Origin: Serratia proteamaculans
GTDB taxonomy: Bacteria > Pseudomonadota > Gammaproteobacteria > Enterobacterales > Enterobacteriaceae
Length of the DNA: 64,000 nt
NCBI RefSeq assembly: GCF_008830365.1
Contig: NZ_WBKI01000001.1
Location: 1,736,001-1,800,000 of the forward strand
Reading direction: 5' to 3'
In this document: positions 56,953 to 64,000 of the stretch, piece after piece
Numbering within the stretch: position 1 is the first letter of the stretch
How the letters are laid out: every line of letters starts with the position of its first letter
Made by a program: the position numbers and the translations under genes
Notes under the pieces: model-generated
The model's database searches: none
The model's input: the letters and a program-made list of their open reading frames with translations, nothing else
Told to the model about the DNA's origin: nothing

Positions 56953-57027
56953 GTCCCCGTAGTTAAACGGATATAACAAGCCCCTCCTAAGGGCTAGTTA
57001 CTGGTTCGATTCCAGTCGGGGACACCA
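56953..57027 (+). tRNA. argW: tRNA-Arg (anticodon CCU)
   Basis: A 75-base tRNA with encoded CCA. The acceptor stem GTCCCCG pairs with CGGGGAC (57017-57023), discriminator A at 57024. The anticodon stem AGCCC/GGGCT encloses loop CTCCTAA with anticodon CCT at 56986-56988. The T arm is CTGGTTCGATTCCAG. It reads the rare codon AGG. argW is a frequent phage integration site in enterics; here the next 150 bp lead straight into a host gene with no integrase or second att copy. Confidence 0.98.
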
Positions 57028-57156
57028 TTAAGCTTGTCTATTCAGCACTATCGCCTCCCGAAGCTCCCTTGCCTGACCAGGCCTTAAAACTTCCCGGTTT
57101 ATCAGGATGATGCATCACCCTGTCTCACAATCTGGCGCAAGGTCGACTATTAAAGG

Positions 57157-57162
57157 TATAAT
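57157..57162 (+). promoter_or_regulatory. -10 box of the DUF2058 gene
   Basis: A perfect TATAAT lies 35 bases before the ATG at 57197. No strong -35 is visible at 16-18 bp spacing. Assignment as a promoter is based on this box and position. Confidence 0.45.
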
Positions 57163-57196
57163 CTCACACACGATTTAATTGATTTTAGAAACGAAC

Positions 57197-57736
57197 ATGA
57201 CAAAACTCACATTACAAGAGCAGATGCTTAAAGCCGGATTGGTCAACAGTAAGAAACTGGCGAAAGTGCAGAAAACCGCTAAAAAATCGCGAGTTCAGGC
57301 TCGTGAGGCCAGAGAGGCGGTGGAAGTCAATAAAAAGGCACAAATTGAACGTGATAAACAGCTTAGTGAGCAACAAAAGCAAGCGGCCTTGTCTAAAGAG
57401 TATAAAGCTCAGGTTAAACAGTTAATTGAAATGAACCGGATCGTTATTTCAAAAGGCAATGTTAGCTATAACTTCACAGACAATAATTTAATTAAAAATA
57501 TCAGTGTGGATAAAGCGACTCAATCCCAGTTAATCAGTGGTCGTCTCGCCATTGCGCGTCTGGTTGCTGATAATGGCCTTGATAACGATTACGCGATTAT
57601 CCCCGCAATAGTGGCAAATAAAATTGCGCAGCGTGATGCCAGCAGCATTGTAGTCAGTAATGTGCTGAGTCAGGAGGATCAAGACGATGAAGATCCGTAT
57701 GCCGATTTTGTCGTGCCTGATGATCTAATGTGGTAA
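57197..57736 (+). CDS. yaiL: YaiL-like DUF2058 protein
   Basis: A 179-residue protein, the same length as E. coli YaiL and closely similar: MTKLTLQEQMLKAGLVNSKK, a highly charged helix (about 20-90, KSRVQAREAREAVEVNKKAQ), YNFTDNNLIKNISVD and the terminal DPYADFVVPDDLMW. The function is unknown; the basic N-terminus suggests nucleic-acid or ribosome contact. In E. coli yaiL lies elsewhere. ATG 57197 gives the family start; the frame opens at 57179. Confidence 0.92.
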   Translation: MTKLTLQEQMLKAGLVNSKKLAKVQKTAKKSRVQAREAREAVEVNKKAQIERDKQLSEQQKQAALSKEYKAQVKQLIEMNRIVISKGNVSYNFTDNNLIKNISVDKATQSQLISGRLAIARLVADNGLDNDYAIIPAIVANKIAQRDASSIVVSNVLSQEDQDDEDPYADFVVPDDLMW

Positions 57737-57947
57737 GAAATACTTGGGGCAACGGACAATAACCCTTGCCCTCACCTCTCAGTTCCCCCGCCCTAGCCGG
57801 TAATAATGCCAAGCTATATTTCCTGACAGTATTCAACCCAGCGTAAACAAATTATTTAAATGCCCCCTCATAAATAAGTGAATTCTCATTTCATATCCAT
57901 AAATTAAAATGCTAACATTAATAACATGACGCGAATGGAGTAATAGC

Positions 57948-58877
57948 ATGTTCCCCAACAAAAAATATTCACAACGAGCCAATCCGCTAACCAGTTATCA
58001 ATTTTCACGCTTGCATACTTTTGAATGTGTCGCTCGTCACCTCTCATTTTCATTGGCGGCGGAAGAACTGTCAATTACCCCCAGCGCCGTAAGTCACAGA
58101 ATTAATTTGCTTGAGAAAGAGTTGGGTTTTCTTTTATTTCAACGTTTTCACCGCAGAATTACGCTAACGCCAGAAGGCGAGCGGATGCAATGGTCGTTAA
58201 GTAGCTCCTTCGATGCCCTGACTCAGGAAATTCTTGATATCAGGAACCGTGAATTGACGGGTACCCTGACCATTTACTCCCACCCCTCCATCGTACAGTG
58301 TTTGCTGATACCTAGGATCGGTGACTTCATTGCCCAGTATCCCACCGTTCATTTAAACATTCTCACCGGGCAGGAAAACATTAACCTGGCCAACCGGGGC
58401 GTTGATTTAGCCCTTTATTTTGGCCGGCTGCCGTCGGGCCAGCAGCTGGATGAAGCCTTTATGTCAGAGTCCATGGTGCCGATCTGCACTGCGCAGTACG
58501 CCAAAACACATAACCTCTACAATGCTCCTGAAAATCTGGCGCACAGCACCCTGTTGCATGACAGATATAATTCCGGCGAAGACGAGTGGCAAACCTGGTC
58601 ACAACATTTTGATTTGGGCCTGGATACCGACAGCAAAAGTATGGAGTTCGATCGTTCTGACCTGGCGGTGCTGGCGGCGACTCAACACCTTGGCGTTGCC
58701 ATGGGACGGCTTAATCTGGTGCAAGACTGGATCAAAAGCGGCGAACTGATTATCCCATTTCCCCACACGATCCTGCCCTGCGAACACTGTTATTTTGTGT
58801 CGACCGTGTCCGAACGTCAGTGGCCGAAGATCATCGCGTTCAAACAGTGGATGATGAAAATAGAGCCTCTGGTCTGA
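57948..58877 (+). CDS. dsdC: DsdC-like LysR-family transcriptional regulator
   Basis: A 309-residue LysR protein. The HTH (about 18-75) is LHTFECVARHLSFSLAAEEL and SITPSAVSHRINLLEKELGF; the effector domain follows, with LTIYSHPSIVQCLLIPRIGDF and DRSDLAVLAATQHLGVAMGR. Both halves resemble E. coli DsdC, the D-serine-responsive activator, and the position near argW also matches. However dsdX and dsdA are not adjacent, so the D-serine role is not assured. GGAG precedes the ATG. Confidence 0.8.
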   Translation: MFPNKKYSQRANPLTSYQFSRLHTFECVARHLSFSLAAEELSITPSAVSHRINLLEKELGFLLFQRFHRRITLTPEGERMQWSLSSSFDALTQEILDIRNRELTGTLTIYSHPSIVQCLLIPRIGDFIAQYPTVHLNILTGQENINLANRGVDLALYFGRLPSGQQLDEAFMSESMVPICTAQYAKTHNLYNAPENLAHSTLLHDRYNSGEDEWQTWSQHFDLGLDTDSKSMEFDRSDLAVLAATQHLGVAMGRLNLVQDWIKSGELIIPFPHTILPCEHCYFVSTVSERQWPKIIAFKQWMMKIEPLV

Positions 58878-58897
58878 TTGCCAGAGGTTTAAAATGA

Positions 58898-59197
58898 TTA
58901 CCACTTCTTTGGGGTATAAGAAAATTCAAGTGCACAGCTGTACAACCGCCCGGCCTTTGAATAATAAATATGCTTGCGGCCGTTATCCCACACTACTGTA
59001 GCGTTATTAGAGAATTTTATTATCTCAACCGGTGTCTGGTTAGATAACCGACCGCGCTTAGTGCTTTTCACCACGAAAAAGTCACCATTATCACTGAGTG
59101 TAATCAAAGGATAACCCCAGGCATACTTTGATATTTGCACAGTAATGGTGAATTGACTTTCACAGGTAATTTGATAGGTATTAACATCTACATCCAT
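58898..59197 (-). CDS. Small protein of unknown function coupled to an EamA exporter
   Basis: A 99-residue soluble protein with two Cys, rich in beta-prone segments (FTITVQISKYAWGYPLITLS, then IIKFSNNATVVWDNGRKH). No signal peptide or membrane helix and no family that I recognise. Its ATG lies three bases after the stop of the upstream exporter gene and has no Shine-Dalgarno, so translation is probably coupled. It is AT-rich relative to the backbone. Confidence 0.6.
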   Translation of the reverse strand: MDVDVNTYQITCESQFTITVQISKYAWGYPLITLSDNGDFFVVKSTKRGRLSNQTPVEIIKFSNNATVVWDNGRKHIYYSKAGRLYSCALEFSYTPKKW

Positions 59198-59200
59198 AGC

Positions 59201-60124
59201 TTATATTTTAGGTACAATTCCTCTATTGAGATAAAACAAATAAGAACAGCTCACGACAATCAATCCTAAAACGATGAGCACAGAACCCAATATAAACTCA
59301 ACCTGCAGCGGCTCCCCCAAGATCACCACGCCGGCTAAAATTCCAAAAATGGGCGTCATAAAAGTCAAGATACCCAACGAGGATGCCTGATAATGACGCA
59401 GCAAAGAAAACCAGATCAAATAGCTGATAAAAGAGACCACTACCGTTTGGAATATCAGGCTGCTCCAGGCCACAGCACTCAAAGTGAAATGAACGTTCTT
59501 TGTGGTTAGCGCCAACAGAGATAGCAGAATGCAGGCACCCGAGAGCTGGAACAACAGGGTCTGTTTTGACGAGCAGTTTGCCAGCCCGGTGGTGCGAATG
59601 ACGATGGTCGAACCGCCCCAGGACATTCCCGCCAGCAGGCCGTAAATATCACCACGCAGTTGGCTTTCTGCGCCCGAGCTACCACTCATGCCGGATATGG
59701 CCAGCACCACGCCGCCGAAGGCGATGGCAATACCGGCCCACTGTATCAACGACAGCCGTTCATGCCGAATAACAAAATGCAGCCCGATGGCGGAGAATAA
59801 AGGTGCGGTATACAAAAATACCGCCATGTGCGACGCGCTGGTATAGCGCAAACCTTCGGAGACGAAAAAGAACTCCAACGCGAACAGTCCCCCAACGCAC
59901 AGGCCTGCTAACAGCGTGGAGCGATCGAAAACGAACTTTTCGCTTCGGTAGCGCGCCAGGAGGTAAACCGCCAGGGCGGCAATGCCCGATCGAATGGCGA
60001 TTTGCAGTACGGCAGAAATGTCCGGCTCGGCGGCCTTGATCGCCACCTGCTGCAGCCCCCAGATGGCGCATATCATCATCATGGCGGCGGCAGCCCTGCT
60101 GTCTATGTTGTTTCTGGCACTCAT
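59201..60124 (-). CDS. EamA-type DMT-superfamily exporter
   Basis: A 307-residue inner-membrane protein with ten predicted helices and two EamA repeats (AAAMMMICAIWGLQQVAIKAAEPD split at the first; GLLAGMSWGGSTIVIRTTGLA opening the second). ATG 60124 has GAGGT six bases upstream; the codon before it is GTG. The final residues are NRGIVPKI. The substrate is unknown. It may form a two-gene unit with the small gene downstream, and the DsdC-like regulator converges on that gene. Confidence 0.87.
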   Translation of the reverse strand: MSARNNIDSRAAAAMMMICAIWGLQQVAIKAAEPDISAVLQIAIRSGIAALAVYLLARYRSEKFVFDRSTLLAGLCVGGLFALEFFFVSEGLRYTSASHMAVFLYTAPLFSAIGLHFVIRHERLSLIQWAGIAIAFGGVVLAISGMSGSSGAESQLRGDIYGLLAGMSWGGSTIVIRTTGLANCSSKQTLLFQLSGACILLSLLALTTKNVHFTLSAVAWSSLIFQTVVVSFISYLIWFSLLRHYQASSLGILTFMTPIFGILAGVVILGEPLQVEFILGSVLIVLGLIVVSCSYLFYLNRGIVPKI

Positions 60125-60214
60125 CACACCACCTCAAGCCGCTTAAATAAAAATACACTCTTCCCTCACCGCTAATAAAAAGGTGATGGATGAATTCGAG
60201 GAAAATATTAAAGG

Positions 60215-60505
60215 CTAGTCTTTATAAACCACTATTTCCTGGTACATCTTAATGACTTCGCTATCACTGTCGACTTCACCGGTATATTCCGTTTGTTGCG
60301 CTACATGGGTCACCTTCCAGCCCCGCTTGGCCAATTCAGGGATAGTGACGCGCCCAATATCACGACAGGTAAAGATCGTGTCATCACTCAGTCTAAGATT
60401 ACCAATACTTGCATAATCATAAGCTTGTGATTGGCAAACGTGCGACTCGGCCGCCATCAACGGCAATGGCAACAGACCGACAATCAACATTAAATACTTT
60501 TTCAT
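60215..60505 (-). CDS. Small secreted protein of unknown function
   Basis: A 96-residue protein with a signal peptide (MKKYLMLIVGLLPLPLMAAE, cleaved near MAA). The mature part has two Cys (HVCQSQAYDY and IFTCRDIGRV), probably a disulfide, then VTIPELAKRGWKVTHVAQQT and a charged tail. ATG 60505 has GGAG seven bases upstream; the frame extends to 60562 without support. I do not recognise a family. Confidence 0.72.
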   Translation of the reverse strand: MKKYLMLIVGLLPLPLMAAESHVCQSQAYDYASIGNLRLSDDTIFTCRDIGRVTIPELAKRGWKVTHVAQQTEYTGEVDSDSEVIKMYQEIVVYKD

Positions 60506-60927
60506 AACCATCTCCATTATCCTTATTAGCCTTATCCATTTTGCAGATATCACCCTAGTCAATGACGTTATATCCGCTTATTTAAATATCGTTCTGCGCG
60601 ATGAAATTACACGGCATCTGCCCTTCACTGACAAGTGAAAAATATAAACCTTCGTGTTAGATGAATTCATCCGAGCATCATCGTCACTGTTGTGCCATTA
60701 AGTTAAGTTTTTCCATCGCCTGGCGGCATCGCAGCACCGCACTGCTGCCAGTTACAAAAAAAACCAATAATTAGCAGGAAAAGTAACTTTTTGTGACGCA
60801 CGTTGTGTTACATATGCATTTCGCTTTACCCACGCTAAAAGCAATGAAAACGCTCAGAAAACTTCCTGAGCAAATCACTGATGCCAGAAGGTTCAGTGAG
60901 GTTGGCAAGTACACACAGGGATATAAA
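60506..60927. other. Intergenic region upstream of the porin gene
   Basis: This 422-bp divergent region should hold promoters for the small secreted protein and the porin. A perfect 6-4-6 inverted repeat, TTCACT-GACA-AGTGAA, is at 60624-60639. The frame of the porin stays open upstream to 60793 but has no signal or ribosome site there. I find no convincing promoter boxes. Confidence 0.45.
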
Positions 60928-62079
60928 ATGACATACAAATTGCGCGCATTAACTCAGGCAATTGCTCTGGGATTGGTCGTTGGCAGTACCTCTTTCGCTG
61001 CTCAGGCTGAAATCACCCTGCTGAAGCAGGATCCACAAGCGGGTGATCCGCTGAGCCGTCTTAACTTTACCGTCGGCGGCAGTATCCGCCCGCAGTTCAA
61101 CAATATGACCGGCGATGGCGATAAAGGTTCTTACAAACGTAACGGTTTCGACGGCGGCACCCGCTTCCGCTTTGCCGCCGATTACTACCTGTTCGATGAC
61201 ATTAGCTGGATCAGCTACTACGAGTTGGGGGTGAATATCCCTGCGCTGTTCAACTGGGATAGCCACTATGCCGACGGTGCCAACAACACCAGCCGCCGCA
61301 TGTTGTACACCGGTCTGAAAAGCAAAACCTGGGGACAATTGACCTTTGGTCAGCAGAACAGCGTGTACTACGACGTGGTCGGCGCCAAAACCGATATCTG
61401 GGATTACGACATGCTGGCCCAGGCTCCGGGGAACGGTATCAACGGGGATTACGACGGCTCCTACCGTTCACGCAAAATGCTGAAGTACAAAAACACCTTT
61501 GGTGATGCTGACGTTTATGCCTCATACCTGTTCAGCGATAACGAGTACCTGCCGGGTAACGGCCTGCGCTACAAGCGCGAGGGAGGGGGTTCACTGGGTG
61601 TGGATTACCATCTGACGCCGGACCTGACCTGGGGCACCGCGTGGAACTATACCCGCGCCGAAATGCGTGATCCCTCCAGCAACAGCACAAAAGATTACGA
61701 CCAAAACATCCTGGGTACCGCGCTGAGCTGGAAACCGGATAACTGGACGCTGACCTTTGGCGGCGGCTGGTACAACAACTTCCTGACCACCAAAAAAACC
61801 AACGTTGACGACTACTTCGCCGGTGACGCCTGGGGTATTGAGTATCTGGCCGGTTATACCGTGCCGGTAGGGCAATATGCGGTGAAATCCGTAATGCCGT
61901 ACTTTATGGGCGACCGTTTGGAGTACGTCAGCGGCCGTGACTATCAACGCATTGATAACGGCCTGGGCGTTACCGTGCAGTTTGATTACGGTTTCCGGGT
62001 AGATGTGGAACACGTGCTGACTTCAAGCACTGACAACCTCGGTGATATGACGCTGGTGCGTCTGCGTTACGACTTCTAA
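60928..62079 (+). CDS. Outer-membrane porin, specificity unknown
   Basis: A 383-residue beta-barrel precursor. A long signal peptide (MTYKLRALTQAIALGLVVGS to FAAQA) is followed by a mature barrel with alternating strands and many aromatic girdle residues (YLFDDISWISYYELG; SRKMLKYKNTFGDADVYASYLF; TLTFGGGWYNNF). The final residues LVRLRYDF end in Phe as outer-membrane proteins do. It looks like the general Gram-negative porin group rather than OmpC/OmpF themselves. GGG precedes the ATG at 60928. Confidence 0.82.
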   Translation: MTYKLRALTQAIALGLVVGSTSFAAQAEITLLKQDPQAGDPLSRLNFTVGGSIRPQFNNMTGDGDKGSYKRNGFDGGTRFRFAADYYLFDDISWISYYELGVNIPALFNWDSHYADGANNTSRRMLYTGLKSKTWGQLTFGQQNSVYYDVVGAKTDIWDYDMLAQAPGNGINGDYDGSYRSRKMLKYKNTFGDADVYASYLFSDNEYLPGNGLRYKREGGGSLGVDYHLTPDLTWGTAWNYTRAEMRDPSSNSTKDYDQNILGTALSWKPDNWTLTFGGGWYNNFLTTKKTNVDDYFAGDAWGIEYLAGYTVPVGQYAVKSVMPYFMGDRLEYVSGRDYQRIDNGLGVTVQFDYGFRVDVEHVLTSSTDNLGDMTLVRLRYDF

Positions 62080-62097
62080 TCGCTACCGATGTAAAAA

Positions 62098-62115
62098 AGG
62101 CCGCTTCCGCGGCCT
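62098..62115. repeat. 18-bp direct repeat (terminator-like hairpin), left of repeat copy 3
   Basis: AGGCCGCTTCCGCGGCCT is a GC hairpin preceded by AAAAA, located 18 bases after the porin stop. It recurs with one change at 62245-62262 on the far side of the element. Confidence 0.8.
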
Positions 62116-62244
62116 CAGACTACGGACAAAGCCCGCTATTAGGGAGAGCGTGCCGAAGGGGTCGTAGCGGCTTGCCCGCCGGAGTGCCCCTCGGTGCGCT
62201 GGCCCGGGTATCTCTGATTCAAAAACAACTTTGTCATCAAAATC
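62116..62244. repeat. Structured dispersed repeat, copy 3
   Basis: A 129-bp element between convergent porin and mltB genes. It shares with copy 2 the blocks AAGCCCG(C/T)TATTAGGGAG, AGCGTGCCGAAGGGGTCGTA, GCCCCTCGGTGCGCT, GGCCCGGGTATCTC and ACTTTGTCATCAA. The central arms can pair as in copy 2. GGACAAAG near the left end faces CTTTGTCA near the right end as a short inverted repeat. No open frame is present. Confidence 0.85.
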
Positions 62245-62262
62245 AGGCCGCTTCTGCGGCCT
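62245..62262. repeat. 18-bp direct repeat (terminator-like hairpin), right of repeat copy 3
   Basis: AGGCCGCTTCTGCGGCCT, one base different from 62098-62115, followed by TTTT on the plus strand. It is 20 bases after the mltB stop on the minus strand. Confidence 0.8.
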
Positions 62263-62282
62263 TTTCCATTATTTGCCCAGCA

Positions 62283-63368
62283 TCAGAATCCGCCACGCGC
62301 CGAGCGGCCCACCGCTTCGCCCAGTTGCCACACCGCCATCGCATAATGGGTGCTGTGGTTGTAGCGGGTAATGGTGTAGAAGTTAGGTAAACCGTACCAA
62401 TACTGGTAACTGGTCCCCATATCCAGGCGCAGCAGGCTGGCTTCCTGATTGTCGCCAAGCGACCCTTGCGGCGTCAGCCCGGCCTCAGACAAACTGGCAA
62501 CCGAGTAGCGGGTTTTAAAGCCATTCTCCAACCCAGGAGCCTGACCGTTGGCCGGCACGGCCACAGGTTCACCCTTGGTCCAGCCGTGCGCTTTAAAGTA
62601 GTTGGCGACGCTGCCGATGGCATCCACAGGATCCCACAGGTTAACGTGGCCGTCACCGTTGAAATCAACAGCATAACTCTTGAACGAGGACGGCATAAAC
62701 TGGCCGTAACCCATTGCTCCGGCGAAAGAACCGCGTAACTCCAGCGGATCATCCCCTTCAGTACGCGACATCAGCAGGAAGGTTTCCAGCTCGCCGGCAA
62801 AGTAATCGGCACGACGTGGGTAGTTGAAAGCCAGAGTAGACAACGCATCGATAATGCGGGTTTTACCCATCACGCGGCCCCAACGGGTTTCAACGCCGAT
62901 AATGCCGACAATGATCTCTGGCGGCACGCCGTAGACCTGGTAAGCACGCTGCAGCGCTTCCTGGTACTGATTCCAGAACTGCACGCCATTTTGCACGTTA
63001 TCCGGCGTGATAAACTTATTGCGGTACCGCAGCCAGGAACCGTTCGGGCCAGACGGCGCCTGAGTGGTTGGCGTCGGAGCCTGGCGATCCATCAGCCGCA
63101 GTACAGAGTCCAGGCGTTTGGCCTGGGCCAGCACGTCATGCAGTTGCTGACGATCAAAACCGTGTTCCTGCACCATTTTATCGATAAAACGGGCGGTGTT
63201 CGGATTGTTGGCGAAATCACCGCCCAGCGGCTGGCCGGAATGCGCTGGTGTCAGCAAAAAACCGCCTTTGACGCTATTGTCCTGAGGCGTGGCTGGGGTC
63301 GACTTCGGCCCGCTGCTACAGGCAGTGAGTAAGGTAAGCAGAGGGAGAAGAACAACTAAATGACGCAT
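62283..63368 (-). CDS. mltB: Membrane-bound lytic murein transglycosylase B
   Basis: A 361-residue lipoprotein with lipobox LLTACSS. The GH103 transglycosylase domain has the catalytic Glu in IVGIIGVETRWGRVMGKTRI, then RGSFAGAMGYGQFMPSSFKSYAVD and an EF-hand-like calcium loop DFNGDGHVNLWDP. The C-terminal YYWYGLPNFYTITRYN-like stretch (YWYGLPNFYTITRYNHST) is diagnostic. It cleaves glycan strands with formation of 1,6-anhydro ends at the outer membrane. Confidence 0.95.
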   Translation of the reverse strand: MRHLVVLLPLLTLLTACSSGPKSTPATPQDNSVKGGFLLTPAHSGQPLGGDFANNPNTARFIDKMVQEHGFDRQQLHDVLAQAKRLDSVLRLMDRQAPTPTTQAPSGPNGSWLRYRNKFITPDNVQNGVQFWNQYQEALQRAYQVYGVPPEIIVGIIGVETRWGRVMGKTRIIDALSTLAFNYPRRADYFAGELETFLLMSRTEGDDPLELRGSFAGAMGYGQFMPSSFKSYAVDFNGDGHVNLWDPVDAIGSVANYFKAHGWTKGEPVAVPANGQAPGLENGFKTRYSVASLSEAGLTPQGSLGDNQEASLLRLDMGTSYQYWYGLPNFYTITRYNHSTHYAMAVWQLGEAVGRSARGGF

Positions 63369-63657
63369 CGGATATCCATATAAGCCAGGCCAGTGATAAG
63401 TGTGGGTTATGTTAATCCATTGTCAGGTGCGAACAAACTGGATTATGTCGCCGATCACACCGCCACAAGCCAAAACTCAAGAAAACGTGACGGGCAGCAC
63501 AGAAACAACGAAAGACTTAGGGTAAGCGGCTGCACCAACGGCAACCAATACCCGCTGCCAATGAGAACAACTATCATCTCCACCCGGTACAACACTGGCT
63601 ATCTGTGGGGCAAGCGGTCACAATGCCACATCATTCCCGGCCCAAACAGGAAATACC
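63369..63657. other. Intergenic region between mltB and the HicB-like gene
   Basis: A 289-bp divergent region. No HicA-like toxin gene could be found here; the open frame at 63393-63692 on the plus strand overlaps the next gene and has no family resemblance. An AACAGGAAATACC ribosome site precedes ATG 63658. Confidence 0.5.
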
Positions 63658-64000
63658 ATGTCTTGCCACTATCCCGCCCACTACGCCTTTGATAACGACA
63701 GCGATGCCTGGCAGATTCACTTTCGTGATTTCCCTGAACAACAGGCCGCCTGCTATAAACGTGAAGACATAGAACTGGAAGCGCAGGAAAGCCTGCTGAT
63801 TGCCATTGCGCTGGAAATGGAAGAAGGCCGCCCGGTGCCGCCCCCTTCCCGCCCCCTGCAGGATGAACTGACGATCCACCTGCCGGTGCTGGTTAAACTC
63901 AAGCTCGAACTGCATAACATTATGCTGGCCGGAACCACCTCAAAAGCGGAACTGGCACGTAAACTGGGCTTTAACGCCGGGCAAATGGATCGCCTGCTGG
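63658..64000 (+). CDS. HicB-like protein (cut by window edge)
   Basis: The first 114 residues are visible. MSCHYPAHYAFDNDSDAWQI opens a HicB-type partial RNase H fold (HFRDFPEQQAACYKREDIEL and ESLLIAIALEMEEGRPVPPP), followed by IHLPVLVKLKLELHNIMLAG and the start of a helix-turn-helix (SKAELARKLGFNAGQMDRLL). This is the plan of HicB antitoxins with an XRE-like C-terminus. No hicA lies immediately upstream, the usual position, so it may be a solitary HicB-like regulator, or its partner lies beyond the edge. Confidence 0.75.
   Translation, partial: MSCHYPAHYAFDNDSDAWQIHFRDFPEQQAACYKREDIELEAQESLLIAIALEMEEGRPVPPPSRPLQDELTIHLPVLVKLKLELHNIMLAGTTSKAELARKLGFNAGQMDRLL

Noticed and set aside
56953-57200. 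Possible prophage or integrative element at argW
   Set aside because: No integrase, no duplicate of the tRNA 3' end and no phage-like genes follow; the next gene is a DUF2058 housekeeping-type gene.
1-64000. CRISPR array
   Set aside because: No regularly spaced short direct repeats and no cas genes were seen anywhere in the window.

Overview
This window looks like a chromosomal segment from an enteric gammaproteobacterium of the Serratia/Yersinia type. The backbone is GC-rich and follows the Escherichia coli gene order pdxB - flk - fabB - mnmC - yfcL - epmC - yfcA - mepA - aroC - prmB - smrB - sixA - fadJ - fadI - yfcZ - fadL - mlaA - yfdC - argW - dsdC. The proteins resemble their E. coli counterparts closely but are clearly a different genus. 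Serratia is my inference from gene content; no marker here proves the species.

The backbone is interrupted at three places relative to E. coli. (1) Between pdxB (left edge, partial) and flk lie about 16.5 kb of accessory genes: an AraC regulator with a divergent EamA exporter carrying a strong Fur-box match at its start; the tricarboxylate system tctE-tctD / tctC-tctB-tctA; an AT-rich orphan fimbrial-type adhesin followed by a decayed second copy of the tctA 3' end; a CatB-like acetyltransferase; an EamA exporter divergent from a MocR regulator; and the scsABCD copper/thiol-redox operon. (2) Between flk and fabB lie about 14 kb: a rhodanese divergent from a second MocR regulator, an exported endonuclease/phosphatase-fold protein, pepT, ybiR, apbE, and a CusF-CusC-CusB-CusA type copper/silver efflux operon. 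(3) Between mlaA and yfdC sits the complete ccmABCDEFGHI operon for cytochrome c maturation. After argW come a DUF2058 protein, an orphan DsdC-like regulator, a third EamA exporter, small unknown proteins, a porin, mltB and a HicB-like protein cut by the right edge.

Functional themes: fatty-acid metabolism is well represented (fabB, fadI, fadJ, fadL), with recognisable FabR, FadR and CRP-like sites at the expected promoters. Envelope redox and copper handling recur (scs, cus, ccm, apbE). Solute export is another theme (three EamA permeases, each beside a different regulator or small gene).

The most unusual signal is a dispersed structured repeat of about 130 bp, present three times (near 9.57, 24.75 and 62.18 kb). 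Every copy lies between convergent genes, and two copies are clearly bracketed by a direct duplication of a terminator-like GC hairpin. A second unusual locus is the orphan adhesin, which sits between tctA and a degenerate duplicate of tctA's own 3' end and has a Fur-like 9-3-9 palindrome just upstream.
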